Assembly (NCBI RefSeq): GCF_900129825.1
Contig: NZ_FQWZ01000001.1
Location: 248,001 to 312,000, forward strand
Direction of reading: 5' to 3'
Source: Hydrocarboniphaga daqingensis
GTDB lineage: Bacteria; Pseudomonadota; Gammaproteobacteria; Nevskiales; Nevskiaceae
Length of the DNA stretch: 64,000 nucleotides
In this document: piece after piece, positions 34,642-45,571 of the stretch
Position numbering within the stretch: position 1 is the stretch's first letter
Layout of the letters: each line of letters opens with the position of its first letter
Notes under the pieces: generated by a model
The model's database searches: none
Seen by the model: only the letters and a program-made list of their open reading frames with translations
What the model was told of the DNA's origin: nothing
Program-made: the position numbers and the translations under genes

Positions 34642-35784
34642 ATGCCGATGAACGCAGTCGAAGACAGCGTGACCTCCTCGTTCAAGGAAAACTGGCCGTG
34701 GCTGTTGATCGGCCTGACGCTGCTGATTTTCACTTGGCTACTGGCGCCGATCCTGACCCCGTTCGTCGTCGGCGCCGGTCTGGCCTACATCGGCGATCCC
34801 TTGGTCGATCGGCTCGAACGTCTGCGTCTGTCGCGCACCTTGGGCGTCAGCCTGGTCTTCGTGGTGCTGTTCGGCTCGGCGCTGCTGACGATCGGCTTGA
34901 TCGTGCCGATGCTGCAAGGCCAGCTGACCGTGCTGATCCACAACATCCCCGACTGGCTGACCTGGGTCCAGGACGTGCTGCTGCCCAAGCTTGGGCTCAA
35001 GCTGCCGCGCGGCGTCCAGCTCGACGCGGCCGGGCTCAAGACGCTGATCGCCCAGCACTGGTCCAGTGCCGGCGACATCCTGCCGGCGCTGTGGGCGCGC
35101 GCGTCGCAGTCGACCGGCGCGATCATGACCACGGTCGCCAACCTGCTGCTGATCCCGATCGTCGCGTTTTACTTGCTGCGTGACTGGGACCTGCTGGTGG
35201 CCTGGGTGCGCAACACGATTCCACCCCGTTACCGGCCGACCACCGACCAGCTCGCCCGCGAAACCGATGAGGTGCTGAGCGCATTCTTCCGCGGCCAGCT
35301 GACGGTGATGGCGGCGCTGACGGTCTACTACTGGGTCGCGCTGTGGCTAGCCGGCCTCAACCTGGCCTTGATCGTCGGCCTGATCGTCGGACTCGTCAGC
35401 TTCGTTCCCTACCTTGGCGCCGTGATCGGCATCGTCACCGCCGTGATCGCGATGGCCGTGCAGACGCAGGAGCTGGCACCGTTCCTGTGGCTGGGCCTGG
35501 TGTTCGCGATCGGCCAGTTTCTTGAATCGAACGTGTTCAGCCCCTGGCTGATCGGCGATCGCATCGGCCTGCACCCGGTCGCGGTGATTTTCGCGGTGAT
35601 GGCCGGTGGCCAGCTGTTCGGCTTCATCGGCGTGCTGCTGGCGCTGCCGGTGGCCGCGGTTGTCGCAGTGATGCTGCGGCACACGCTGCAGCATTGGTTG
35701 CAGAGCAAGCTGTATCGCAGCGGCGCCGCGGCGGCAGAGGCCGAAAACCCCGGCGAGATGCCCAGCGACGGCCCTTTGCCCTGA
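34642..35784 (+). CDS. AI-2E family transporter (PerM-like permease)
   Basis: Polytopic inner-membrane protein of 380 aa with about eight helices in the family pattern: two N-terminal pairs ([19 protein letters not shown] and [18 protein letters not shown]), a long periplasmic segment ([16 protein letters not shown]), and a C-terminal helix block ([21 protein letters not shown]). The signatures [25 protein letters not shown] and [11 protein letters not shown] are diagnostic. Family members export varied substrates; AI-2 transport should not be assumed. A second in-frame ATG is at 34648. hda follows after one base. Confidence 0.92.
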   Translation: MPMNAVEDSVTSSFKENWPWLLIGLTLLIFTWLLAPILTPFVVGAGLAYIGDPLVDRLERLRLSRTLGVSLVFVVLFGSALLTIGLIVPMLQGQLTVLIHNIPDWLTWVQDVLLPKLGLKLPRGVQLDAAGLKTLIAQHWSSAGDILPALWARASQSTGAIMTTVANLLLIPIVAFYLLRDWDLLVAWVRNTIPPRYRPTTDQLARETDEVLSAFFRGQLTVMAALTVYYWVALWLAGLNLALIVGLIVGLVSFVPYLGAVIGIVTAVIAMAVQTQELAPFLWLGLVFAIGQFLESNVFSPWLIGDRIGLHPVAVIFAVMAGGQLFGFIGVLLALPVAAVVAVMLRHTLQHWLQSKLYRSGAAAAEAENPGEMPSDGPLP

Positions 35785-35785
35785 C

Positions 35786-36475
35786 GTGAAGGGCGAACAG
35801 ATTCCGCTGTCGGTGCAGCTGCGCAGCAGCGCCAGCTTCGACACCTATTACGCCGGTCCGAATCAGGCGGCGGTCAACGCGTTGCGCGAATCCAGCCGCG
35901 GCGGGCTGTTTCTATACGGCGCCGCCGGCAGCGGCAAAACCCATCTGCTGCAGGCTGCGGTGCGAGAAGCAGCGCCGGGCGTTCGCGCCGGCTATCTGCC
36001 ACTGCGCGAGCTGGTTCAGCGCGGCGCCGAAGCGGTGGACGGCTACGCCGGCTACCCGATGCTGTGCATCGACGATCTCGACGCCATCGCCGACGACACG
36101 CAGTGGAACCACACCTTGATCCGACTTCTGGACCGGCTGCGCACCGAAGGTGCGCGGTGGTGCGTGTCGGCAGCGGCCGCACCGGAGCGCCTCGGCGGCC
36201 TGCTGCCCGATCTACGCACTCGGCTCAGCGCACTGCCGTTGTTCGCGCTGCGCGCGCTGGGCGACGACGATCGTCACCAATGGCTGCGGCGCAGCGCTCA
36301 TCAGCGGGGCCTCGAGTTGCCGGACGACGCCGCACGCTGGCTGCTGAACCATCTGCCGCGCGACACCGGCAACTTGCTGGCGGCGATCGAAGAGCTGGAC
36401 CGCGCATCGCTGCGCGACAAGCGCCGCCTGACACTGGCATTCGTGCAGCGGACGCTGGGCTTGCGTCCGCAATAA
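35786..36475 (+). CDS. hda: DnaA regulatory inactivator Hda
   Basis: Small AAA+ DnaA homologue that, with the DNA-loaded sliding clamp, triggers ATP hydrolysis on DnaA and so stops re-initiation. The N-terminus EQIPLSVQLR resembles the clamp-binding motif of E. coli Hda; Walker A is LYGAAGSGKTHLLQAA and Walker B is LCIDDLDAIADD. It lacks the DnaA DNA-binding domain IV. 229 aa, normal. Start is GTG, one base after the permease stop, so the genes are coupled; this order is common in gammaproteobacteria. Confidence 0.93.
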   Translation: MKGEQIPLSVQLRSSASFDTYYAGPNQAAVNALRESSRGGLFLYGAAGSGKTHLLQAAVREAAPGVRAGYLPLRELVQRGAEAVDGYAGYPMLCIDDLDAIADDTQWNHTLIRLLDRLRTEGARWCVSAAAAPERLGGLLPDLRTRLSALPLFALRALGDDDRHQWLRRSAHQRGLELPDDAARWLLNHLPRDTGNLLAAIEELDRASLRDKRRLTLAFVQRTLGLRPQ

Positions 36476-36484
36476 CGCAGCCGA

Positions 36485-38226
<1,742 letters not shown>

Positions 38227-38248
38227 AGCGCGCAGCGCGGCGCTTGCG

Positions 38249-38824
38249 TCAGCCGCGGTACCAGCGCTTGTTCAGCGCGCCCAGCACCAGCGCCGGATAC
38301 TGCGGCTTGCCGATGCTGCCGTTGTAGCGCGCCAGCGCTTTAACGATATCGCCGCGCTCGCGGTCGAGATAAAACCGCAGGATCGTGCAGCCCATCCGCA
38401 GATTGGTCCGCGTGTGGAACAGATTCTCCTCGGGCCCGGCGATCTCGCGCAGCCAGAACGGCATGATCTGCATGTAGCCCTGGGCGCCGGCCGTCGACAG
38501 CGCGTAGCGGTTGAAGCCGCTTTCGACCTGGATCACCGCCAGCGCCAGCTCCGGCGTGATCCGCGCGCGGCTGGCTTCCTGGTGCAATACGCGCAGAAAC
38601 TCCAGCCGCTCGCGATCATCCTTGATGCTGCGCCGCAGCCGGCTCGACATGTCGACCAACCAGACTTCGGCATCGAAGCGGTCCTGAAAACTGCTGCTGT
38701 TGTCGATGGCCGCGCGCAGCAGCTCGCGCAATTCGGGCTCGGGCTCGCCGACCGGCCCGGCGTGAGCGGCACCACCGAGGCAGGCGCACAACAGTGCTGC
38801 CGCGAAGCGGTGCCGAACGCGCAT
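38249..38824 (-). CDS. Lytic transglycosylase (SLT-type, family 1)
   Basis: Periplasmic enzyme that cleaves peptidoglycan glycan strands with anhydro-MurNAc formation. Signal peptide RFAAALLCACLGGAAHAG. The goose-lysozyme-like domain begins RITPELALAVIQVESGFNRYALS, where the Glu of VESGFN is catalytic, continues GAQGYMQIMPFW and ends with the ALARYNGSIGKPQY motif. 191 aa is short but complete. The ATG lies one base after the proS stop, so it is read from the proS message. Confidence 0.92.
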   Translation of the reverse strand: MRVRHRFAAALLCACLGGAAHAGPVGEPEPELRELLRAAIDNSSSFQDRFDAEVWLVDMSSRLRRSIKDDRERLEFLRVLHQEASRARITPELALAVIQVESGFNRYALSTAGAQGYMQIMPFWLREIAGPEENLFHTRTNLRMGCTILRFYLDRERGDIVKALARYNGSIGKPQYPALVLGALNKRWYRG

Positions 38825-38825
38825 G

Positions 38826-40526
38826 TCAGGCGAGCTTGGCGAGCACCGCGTCGAGCGTGGCCGGGATCATCTCGGCCTTGTCCGCGCGGCGGTGCTTGTA
38901 TTCGAACTGCTGGTTGGCCAGCCCCTTGTCGCCGATCACGATGCGGTGCGGAATGCCGATCAGGTCAGCGTCGGCGAACATCGGGCCCGGACGCAGACCG
39001 CGATCGTCGAGCAGCGCTTCCACGCCAGCGTCGATCAGCTGTTGGTACAGCTGCTCGGCGGCCTCCTTGGCGGCCGGCGACTTGTCGGTGCCGATCGGCG
39101 TGACGATCACGCGAAACGGCGCAATCGCGTCCGGCCAGATGATGCCGTTGGCATCATGGCTCTGCTCGATCACCGCGGCTGCCATCCGCGACACGCCGAT
39201 GCCGTAGCAACCCATCTGCGGCGTGATCGCTTCGCCCTTCTCGTCGAGCACGCTCAAGCCCATCGCCTGCGTGTACTTCTGGCCGAGCTGGAAGATATGC
39301 CCGCCTTCGATGCCGCGCAGCAGCTTGATCGTGCCGCGACCGTCGGGCGACGGGTCGCCCTCGACGATCATGCGCAGGTCGGCCGTCTCTGGCAGCGCGC
39401 AGTCGCGGCCCCAGTTGGCGCCGCGCAGATGCGCATCGTTCTGGTTGGCGCCGCAAACGAAGTCGGCGATCTCGGCCGCCGCGAAATCGGCGATCACCGG
39501 GATCGGGCAGTTGACCGGGCCCAGGTAGCCGACTTCGCAGCCGAAAGCCGCTTGCACGTCCTCGATCTTGGCCATCTCGAACGGCGAGGCGATGCGCGGG
39601 TGCTTGGCGGCCTTGATCTCGTTGAGCTCGTGATCACCACGCAGCGCGATGCCGATCAAGCCGCCGTCGGCGGCCTTGACCACCAGCAGCTTGACCTTGC
39701 CGGTCAACGGCACGTTGAGGAAGCGCGACACTTGCTCGCAGGTCTTCTGGCCCGGCGTCGACACGGTCTCCAGCGCAGCGGTCGGCGCCGGCAGCGGACG
39801 ACCCGAAGGATGCGTCTCGGCGGCTTCGACGTTGGCCGCGTAATCACCTTCGGTGGACACGGCCAACAGGTCTTCACCGGCGCCGGCCAGGATGTGGAAC
39901 TCCTCGCTGGCCGCGCCGCCGATGTTGCCGCTGTCGGCCTTGACCGCGCGGAAGTCGGCACCGATCCGCGAGAAGATCCGCGTATAGGCCGCCCGCATGT
40001 TCTGGTACTCGGCCGCCAGGCCTTCGGCGTCCATGTGGAACGAGTAGGCGTCCTTCATCAGGAACTCGCGCGCGCGCATCACGCCGAAGCGCGGACGGCG
40101 CTCGTCGCGGAACTTGGTCTGGATCTGGTAGTAGTTGATCGGCAATTGCTTGTAGCTGCGGATGTCCTGGCGCACGTGGTGGGTGATGACCTCCTCGTGC
40201 GTCGGGCCGTAGCAGAAGTCGTTCTTGTGGCGGTCCTTGATGCGCAGCATCTCGGCACCCATCACATCCCAGCGACCCGATTCCTGCCAGAGCTCAGCCG
40301 GCTGAACGGACGGCATCAGCAGTTCGAGCGCGCCGGCGCGGTTCATCTCGTCGCGGACGATCTGCTCGACCTTGCGCAGCACGCGTAGCCCCAGCGGCAT
40401 CCAGGTGTACAAGCCGGCGCCGAGCTTGCGGATCAGGCCGGCACGCAGCATCAGCCGGTGGCTGATGATCTCGGCGTCGGCAGGGGTTTCTTTGGTCGTG
40501 GCAAGCGGGAAGCGGGACAGGCGCAT
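38826..40526 (-). CDS. proS: Prolyl-tRNA synthetase (bacterial type with editing domain)
   Basis: Charges tRNA-Pro. Class II core: motif 2 region FRDERRPRFGVMRAREFLMKD with preceding GPTHEEVITHHV, and motif 3 region CYGIGVSRMAAAVIEQ. The inserted editing (INS/YbaK) domain, about residues 230-390, is present (LNVPLTGKVKLLVVKA, LRGDHELNEIKA) and clears mischarged Ala-tRNA. The C-terminal anticodon-binding domain begins PFRVIVTPIGTDK. 566 aa matches E. coli (572). Likely start of a two-gene operon with the lytic transglycosylase. Confidence 0.98.
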   Translation of the reverse strand: MRLSRFPLATTKETPADAEIISHRLMLRAGLIRKLGAGLYTWMPLGLRVLRKVEQIVRDEMNRAGALELLMPSVQPAELWQESGRWDVMGAEMLRIKDRHKNDFCYGPTHEEVITHHVRQDIRSYKQLPINYYQIQTKFRDERRPRFGVMRAREFLMKDAYSFHMDAEGLAAEYQNMRAAYTRIFSRIGADFRAVKADSGNIGGAASEEFHILAGAGEDLLAVSTEGDYAANVEAAETHPSGRPLPAPTAALETVSTPGQKTCEQVSRFLNVPLTGKVKLLVVKAADGGLIGIALRGDHELNEIKAAKHPRIASPFEMAKIEDVQAAFGCEVGYLGPVNCPIPVIADFAAAEIADFVCGANQNDAHLRGANWGRDCALPETADLRMIVEGDPSPDGRGTIKLLRGIEGGHIFQLGQKYTQAMGLSVLDEKGEAITPQMGCYGIGVSRMAAAVIEQSHDANGIIWPDAIAPFRVIVTPIGTDKSPAAKEAAEQLYQQLIDAGVEALLDDRGLRPGPMFADADLIGIPHRIVIGDKGLANQQFEYKHRRADKAEMIPATLDAVLAKLA

Positions 40527-40608
40527 GGCGGTTCGCAGGCGGGCAGCGGAAAGGCCGCGATTCTAGCGGAAAGCCGGCGCGCCCCCGGCGATGCCGGCGC
40601 CGCGGGTG

Positions 40609-41958
40609 CTACTTGGTGCTGACCGTCGGCGTGATCTTGACCAGCAGCACGCGGTTGCCCTGGACGCGCCGCACCAAGGCCGCAAACTCTTCGAAGCGCG
40701 CCAGGTCGCCCTCGACCGGCACGCGGTCGAGCTTGCTCATGATCAAGCCGCCCACGGTGCTGACGTCTTCTTCCTCGGCTTCCTCGATGTCGCGGCCCAG
40801 CTCGCGCTCGATCCGGTACACCGGCGTGTCGCCGGGGACGATAAAGCTGCCGTCGGGCAGCCAGACGAAGCGCCGGTCGGTGCTCTTCTGACGGCCGACT
40901 TCGTGTTCGTCGGTGATTTCACCGAAGATCGTTTCAAGGATGTCTTCCATCGTCACGAAGCCGACCAGACGCTCGTCGTCGTCCCGCACCAAGGCCAGAT
41001 GCGGCGCGCCGCTGCGGAAGCGGCGCATCAACTCCAGCGCCGACTCGTTCTCGCGCACTTCGAGCACCTCGCGGATATGCCGGCGCAGGCGGCTCTGAAC
41101 GTCTTCGCCACCCGGCTCCAGCAGAATGTCCTTGACGTGCAGTAAGCCGAGCACGGTTTCGCTCTCCGGCTCCAGCAGCACGTAACGGCTAAAGCGGTGG
41201 TTCTGGATCGTGCGGCGGATTTCGGCGTAGCTGTCGTCGCTGCTGAGCGTGATCAGCTCGCGGAACGGGCGCATCAGGTCGCCCGCTTCCAGGTCGGCCA
41301 GTTCCAGCGTGTGCGCGACGATCGTCTTGATCTCGATCTCGGGGCCTTCGGTGACGCGGCGGCTGTGATGCAGGATCGCCTGCAGCTCTTCGGGGCTGTA
41401 GTAGGCGTCGCTCTGGTGCCCGGTGGCCGAGGCGCTCAAGCCCAAGCGGCGCAGCAGCGAATTGGAACTGGTGTTCAGGAACCAGATCGCCGGGTACATC
41501 AGCCAATAAAACACGTACAGCGGCCCGGCGGTCCACAGCGACAGCGTCTCGGGGCGACGCAGCGCCAGCGACTTGGGCGCCAGTTCGCCGAGCACGATGT
41601 GCAGGTAGCTGATCACGGCAAACGCGACGACAAACGCGATGCTGTGGATCACCTCGGGCCGATCGATGCCCATCATCTGCAACGGCGCTTCTAGCAGCCC
41701 GGCGAACGCCGGCTCGCCGATCCAGCCCAAGCCCAGCGATGCCAATGTGATGCCGAGCTGACAAGCCGACAGATACGCGTCGAGCTTGCTGTGGACGCGT
41801 CCGAGCATCACGCCGCGCCAGCCGTGGCCCTCGGCGAGGTCTTCGACGCGGCTGTGCCGCAGCTTGACGATCGCAAACTCGGCCGCGACGAAGAAACCGT
41901 TCAACAACACCAATAAAAAAGCGACGAGCAGCAGCAAGCTGTCTTGGAGCAGGACCAT
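40609..41958 (-). CDS. Hemolysin/CorC family protein (CNNM, CBS and transporter-associated domains)
   Basis: Inner-membrane protein of 449 aa in the CNNM/CorC family, linked to Mg2+/Co2+ handling in relatives; the haemolysin name is historical. Residues 1-200 form the DUF21 domain with helices such as LLLVAFLLVLLNGFFVAAEF and the signature LGITLASLGLGWIGEPAF. A CBS pair follows (LVGFVTMEDILETIFGEI) and then the CorC_HlyC domain (DGSFIVPGDTPVYRIERELG). The gene stands alone, 82 bases upstream-facing from proS on the same strand. Confidence 0.92.
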   Translation of the reverse strand: MVLLQDSLLLLVAFLLVLLNGFFVAAEFAIVKLRHSRVEDLAEGHGWRGVMLGRVHSKLDAYLSACQLGITLASLGLGWIGEPAFAGLLEAPLQMMGIDRPEVIHSIAFVVAFAVISYLHIVLGELAPKSLALRRPETLSLWTAGPLYVFYWLMYPAIWFLNTSSNSLLRRLGLSASATGHQSDAYYSPEELQAILHHSRRVTEGPEIEIKTIVAHTLELADLEAGDLMRPFRELITLSSDDSYAEIRRTIQNHRFSRYVLLEPESETVLGLLHVKDILLEPGGEDVQSRLRRHIREVLEVRENESALELMRRFRSGAPHLALVRDDDERLVGFVTMEDILETIFGEITDEHEVGRQKSTDRRFVWLPDGSFIVPGDTPVYRIERELGRDIEEAEEEDVSTVGGLIMSKLDRVPVEGDLARFEEFAALVRRVQGNRVLLVKITPTVSTK

Positions 41959-42024
41959 CGGGCACCACAGGGAGGGCTGGCCGCCAGTCTACGATACCGC
42001 TGCCGCCCTTCGCCGGACCGAGCC

Positions 42025-42056
42025 CTGCCCCCGGTCTCAATGACGCCCGGGGGCAG
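42025..42056. terminator. Hairpin after the DUF4097 gene
   Basis: CTGCCCCCGG pairs with CCGGGGGCAG around a 12-base loop, 24 bases beyond the DUF4097 stop. No T-run follows on the minus strand, so it may be a weak or Rho-assisted terminator for the sigma-factor operon. Confidence 0.5.
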
Positions 42057-42079
42057 CAACCGCTGGGCGGTACAACGCG

Positions 42080-43075
42080 CTAGCGCTTGTCCAGCACGAT
42101 GTCGCCCGAAAAGCTCGACAGGTCGACACGGGCGCGGCCGTCGCCGATCTTGAACTCTTGGCGTTCGCGGCGCTCGTCGCCGGATGGCACGGCGCCGCCG
42201 AACGCGCTGCGCACGTCGCCGCTGAAGGTGTGCAACGTCACTTGCGCCGAGGTCGCGGCCGGCATCCGCACGCGCATTTCGCCGGATAGCGTTTCGCCAA
42301 CGAAGCGGCCGTCGCCGGTCAGCGCCGCGTCGACATCGAAGTCGCCGGAGATCGATTTGAGGCTCAGGTCGCTGTAGGCGCTGGCGCCGACCAGTTCGGC
42401 ATCGCCGCTGACGGTTTCGAGCTTGAGCCGGCCCCCACCGCCGCTGGCTCGGACATCGCCGCTGACGGTGTTGATCGAGCCGTTGCGCATCGGCGCGCGG
42501 ACGACGACATCGCCGCTGACCGTGCGCGCTTCGACCTCGTCGGCGGCCAGGCTCAGCGTCATTTCGCCGGAAACGGTCGCCGCGACGACCTTGCCCTTGA
42601 TGCCCTGCACGATCACGTCGGCGCTGACCGCCTCGACGTTCAGCGCGACGCCCACCGGCAGCATGATCCGCAACTCGCTGCCCTCGACGTTGCGCGTGTT
42701 CTTCGGCGTGCGCACGACGATGTCGAGGTTGCCGTCGCTGCCGGTGATGTCGAGCTTGTCGGCACCGCGACCCAGCTCGCCGGAAATGTAGGCCTCAGGC
42801 TTGTCCCAGCTGACGATCTCGATCGAGCCGGCGACGTTGGAAACACGGACACGGGCGTCAGCTTTCAGCGAGCGGCGTTCGTCGATCGCACGACCCGCCA
42901 TCGAATCCTCGTCGTCGGCGTAACGATCGTGGTGATGCGGCGGCACCGGCGGGGCTGGCGGCTGCGTCGGAGGCGCTGCGGACGCGCTGGTCGCTGCCAG
43001 CGCCAGCATCAAACCGGCCGCCGCGTCGGTCGCCGGCCGACGGCGCGGTCTGGCAGCGGAAGTTGGAAGGTTCAT
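42080..43075 (-). CDS. DUF4097 beta-strand repeat protein, exported
   Basis: Exported protein of 331 aa, function unknown. Signal peptide AAGLMLALAATSASAAPP, then a Pro/His-rich linker (PPVPPHHHDRYADDED). The rest is a right-handed beta-solenoid built from about eight short units with the core V-S-G-D/E-hydrophobic (TVSGEMTLSL, TVSGDVVVRA, TVSGDVRASG, SISGDFDVDA, TLSGEMRVRM, TFSGDVRSAF, SFSGDIVLDK). ATG 43075 has GGCAGGAG 7 bases upstream. It is the third gene of the sigma/anti-sigma operon, 28 bases behind the anti-sigma candidate, so probably part of an envelope response. Confidence 0.88.
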   Translation of the reverse strand: MNLPTSAARPRRRPATDAAAGLMLALAATSASAAPPTQPPAPPVPPHHHDRYADDEDSMAGRAIDERRSLKADARVRVSNVAGSIEIVSWDKPEAYISGELGRGADKLDITGSDGNLDIVVRTPKNTRNVEGSELRIMLPVGVALNVEAVSADVIVQGIKGKVVAATVSGEMTLSLAADEVEARTVSGDVVVRAPMRNGSINTVSGDVRASGGGGRLKLETVSGDAELVGASAYSDLSLKSISGDFDVDAALTGDGRFVGETLSGEMRVRMPAATSAQVTLHTFSGDVRSAFGGAVPSGDERRERQEFKIGDGRARVDLSSFSGDIVLDKR

Positions 43076-43103
43076 CGTCAAGCTCCTGCCCTGGTGTCAG
43101 GGC

Positions 43104-43682
43104 TCAAATGCGATTGCGGTCGAGCAGATCGCGCAAATGGGTTTTTTGGTCCTGGGTGCTGGCCAGAAGGTTTTGCAGATATTGGTCGTTGGGGTCGGTC
43201 GCCAGCGCGTGGCGCAACTGATCTTCGGCGCTCTTGACGATCTTGAGATTGGCCTTGAGCAACGCTCGGTTGGCGCTGGGCGGCGGTAGCGGCGCGCGCC
43301 GGGCGAGCGTTGCGACCGCAAGCGGCTCGGGCCGGGCCTGCGCGTCGGAGCGCAACGCGATATCAACCGGCGTCGCTTGAGCGAACGGGTCCATGCCCGG
43401 CGCCAGATACCGCGCGGCGATCAAGCCGGCCAGTGCCAGCATCGCCGACGCGGCAGCGGCCATCGGCACCCAGCGCTGACGCCGTCGGGGCCGGATCGCC
43501 GCCGGGGGGGAGACCGGCGCGCGGGCCAGACGCGCTTCGATCGCCGGCCACAAATCATGGGTGGGTTCGTGCTCGGTGCGCAGCGACTCCAGCCCGGCGA
43601 TGGGGGCGGCCATCGGTGCGTCATCACGATCGGGCAAGGCGGAGCCATCCGCAGCCGGAAGCCTATGCAGCGGGTCGTTCAT
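43104..43682 (-). CDS. Candidate anti-sigma factor, single-pass membrane protein
   Basis: 192 aa with one membrane helix (MAAAASAMLALAGLIAARYL, about residues 75-95). The N-terminal cytoplasmic part has THDLWPAIEARLARAP, a pattern common just before the helix of anti-sigma factors. It lacks the HxxxCxxC zinc motif of ZAS anti-sigma proteins. The periplasmic part ends in a helix LLKANLKIVKSAEDQLRHAL. The ATG overlaps the sigma stop (ATGA), the usual arrangement for such pairs. A run of seven C (coding strand) near 43504-43510 lies in the gene. The role is inferred from position and topology. Confidence 0.7.
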   Translation of the reverse strand: MNDPLHRLPAADGSALPDRDDAPMAAPIAGLESLRTEHEPTHDLWPAIEARLARAPVSPPAAIRPRRRQRWVPMAAAASAMLALAGLIAARYLAPGMDPFAQATPVDIALRSDAQARPEPLAVATLARRAPLPPPSANRALLKANLKIVKSAEDQLRHALATDPNDQYLQNLLASTQDQKTHLRDLLDRNRI

Positions 43683-44311
43683 TGAAGGAATCCTCTCATC
43701 AGCTTGCGGGCGCGGTGCAATTGCGCCTTGGACGTGCCGACCGCAATACCGGTCAGCTCGGCAATTTCCTCGTGTTGGTAGCCTTCGACGTCGTGCAGCA
43801 ACAACACGCTGCGCGCACCCGGAGGCAAGCGGGCCAGCGCTCGCTCGAGATCCATCCGGTCGGCAACACGCTGCTGCGGGTGCTCGTCGACCGCCACCGC
43901 ATCGCCATCGGCATCGCCGGCCTCTTCGGTGACGTCCTCGAGCGTGACCCACCGCCGCATCAAGCGGTATTCACCCAGCACCAGATTCACCGTCAGCCGG
44001 TGCATCCAGGTCGAGAACTGGCTGTCGCCGCGAAAGCTGCCGAGCTTTTCCCAAGCGCGGACGAAGGCATCCTGCGTGGCTTGGTCGGCACGCTTGTCGT
44101 CGCCGTTGACCAGCCGCCAGCACAGGCCGCGAATGCGGCCGACGTGGCGCCGGTACAACTGCTCGAACGCGCGGCGGTCGCCGGCGGCCGCCGCTTGGAC
44201 CCAGCGCAGGTCTTCGGCGTCGATCGGCTCTCGTGCGCCCGCCGCAGGCGCGGAATCCTGCTGTGGCGCCAAGGGCGCGGTCTCCAGTCGGTTATAGGCA
44301 ATAGCGGACAT
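43679..44311 (-). CDS. ECF-type RNA polymerase sigma factor
   Basis: Extracytoplasmic-function sigma-70 family protein of 210 aa. Region 2 starts AGDRRAFEQLYRRHVGRIRG and includes QDAFVRAWEKLGSFRGDSQF then STWMHRLTVNLVL (the 2.3/2.4 segment). Region 4 is LPPGARSVLLLHDVEGYQHE followed by the helix-turn-helix IAELTGIAVGTSKAQLHRAR. A 25-residue acidic linker (VTEEAGDADGDAVAVDE) separates them. It leads the operon with the anti-sigma candidate and DUF4097 protein. Confidence 0.93.
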   Translation of the reverse strand: MSAIAYNRLETAPLAPQQDSAPAAGAREPIDAEDLRWVQAAAAGDRRAFEQLYRRHVGRIRGLCWRLVNGDDKRADQATQDAFVRAWEKLGSFRGDSQFSTWMHRLTVNLVLGEYRLMRRWVTLEDVTEEAGDADGDAVAVDEHPQQRVADRMDLERALARLPPGARSVLLLHDVEGYQHEEIAELTGIAVGTSKAQLHRARKLMRGFLQ

Positions 44312-44357
44312 TATCGTGCCTCAGATGCGCAAGGCGGCCCGTTGGTTTAAGCCCTCG

Positions 44358-44363
44358 TAGAAT
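44358..44363 (+). promoter_or_regulatory. Candidate -10 element upstream of the GNAT gene
   Basis: TAGAAT followed by GCGC lies 39 bases before the ATG at 44403 in the gap from the divergent sigma gene. No recognisable -35 is at the right distance. Confidence 0.4.
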
Positions 44364-44402
44364 GCGCAACGCCTTCGCCGACGCCTGCACCGCCGTCCGA
44401 CC

Positions 44403-44954
44403 ATGCCGACATCCGTCACGATCACCTACCTGCAGATGCGCTCACCCGACGAACTGCGCCGCGCGCCCGAGCCGGCGATCGCCGACCGGCTGCTGCGCCG
44501 CGCCGAAGTCCCCTGCCCGGCCTTCAGCCGTTTTCTGTACACGGCCGTCGGCGGCAACTGGTACTGGCGCGATCGGCTCGGCTGGACTGCCGCGCAGTGG
44601 CGCGAATACCTGGAACGCCCGGGTATCGAAACCTGGCTGCTGAGCGTGCGCGGCACGCCGGCCGGCTACATCGAGCTGGATCGCCAGGCGCAGGACGTCG
44701 AGATCGCCTACTTCGGCTTGATACCGGAGTTCATCGGCCAAGGCCTCGGCGGCTGGTTGCTCGGCGAAGGCATCGCCCGCGCCTGGCAAATGGACGCACC
44801 GCGCCGCGTGTGGGTGCATACCTGCACGCTCGACGGCCCGGCCGCACTGCCCAACTATCAAGCGCGCGGCATGCGCATCTACCGCGAAGAAACGCGCGTC
44901 GTCGACGACGTCGGTGAGCCCGACGGCCCGTGGCCCGGCGCCAACCGCGGATGA
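44403..44954 (+). CDS. GNAT family N-acetyltransferase
   Basis: 183-aa acetyltransferase of unknown substrate. The acetyl-CoA-binding motif A is FGLIPEFIGQGLGGWLLGEG (I show only the core), preceded by the strand AGYIELDRQAQDVEIAY. NYQARGMRIYREE is the C-terminal strand pair. The N-terminal part (SRFLYTAVGGNWYWRDRLGW) is shared by a subfamily that I cannot tie to a reaction. The stop overlaps the LysE-family start (ATGA), so the two genes are translated together. Confidence 0.88.
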   Translation: MPTSVTITYLQMRSPDELRRAPEPAIADRLLRRAEVPCPAFSRFLYTAVGGNWYWRDRLGWTAAQWREYLERPGIETWLLSVRGTPAGYIELDRQAQDVEIAYFGLIPEFIGQGLGGWLLGEGIARAWQMDAPRRVWVHTCTLDGPAALPNYQARGMRIYREETRVVDDVGEPDGPWPGANRG

Positions 44955-45568
44955 ACGCCTCGACACTGCTGCTGACGGCAGCCGGTGCCCACCTGCTGGC
45001 CGTGATGTCGCCGGGGCCTGACTTCGCGATGGTCACGCGGCAGACGCTGGCCTACGGCCGCCGCGCCGGTGTCTGGACCGCGATGGGCATTGCCACCGGG
45101 CTGATCTTCCACGTCGGCTGGGCGCTGTTCGGCTTGGGCTGGGTTGTGCAGCGCGTGCCGCTGCTGCTGGATCTGTTGCGTTACGGCGGTGCCGCCTTTC
45201 TGCTGTACATGGGCGTCAGCGCCTTGCGCGCGGCGCCGCCGGACAGCACGCCGCGGCCCGACGACATCCCGGCGCAACCCGCGCGCCGCAGCTACCTGAT
45301 CGGCATGGCGACCAATCTGCTCAATCCGAAAGCAATGCTGTACTTCGTCGCGCTGTGTTCGGCGCTGGTGACGACGGCGACGCCGGTGTCGCAGCGGCTG
45401 CTGCTCGGTGCGTGGATTCTGGCGACGACGGCGGCGTGGTTCAGCTTGGCCGCGTGGTCGCTGGGTCATCCGGCGATCCGCAGCCGCCTGCTCGGCCATG
45501 CGCATTGGATCGATCGCGGCATGGGCCTGTTGTTGATCGCGCTGGGGCTGCTGAGCCTGCTGGCCTAG
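44951..45568 (+). CDS. LysE family amino-acid exporter
   Basis: Inner-membrane translocator of 205 aa with six predicted helices. The opening LLAVMSPGPDFAMVTRQTLAYG, with PGPD, and the motif ATNLLNPKAMLYFVALCSAL, with NP, are diagnostic of LysE/RhtB proteins. They export amino acids such as threonine, homoserine lactone or leucine; the substrate here is not readable. Start chosen at ATG 44951, which overlaps the GNAT stop. Confidence 0.92.
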   Translation: MNASTLLLTAAGAHLLAVMSPGPDFAMVTRQTLAYGRRAGVWTAMGIATGLIFHVGWALFGLGWVVQRVPLLLDLLRYGGAAFLLYMGVSALRAAPPDSTPRPDDIPAQPARRSYLIGMATNLLNPKAMLYFVALCSALVTTATPVSQRLLLGAWILATTAAWFSLAAWSLGHPAIRSRLLGHAHWIDRGMGLLLIALGLLSLLA

Positions 45569-45571
45569 CAA

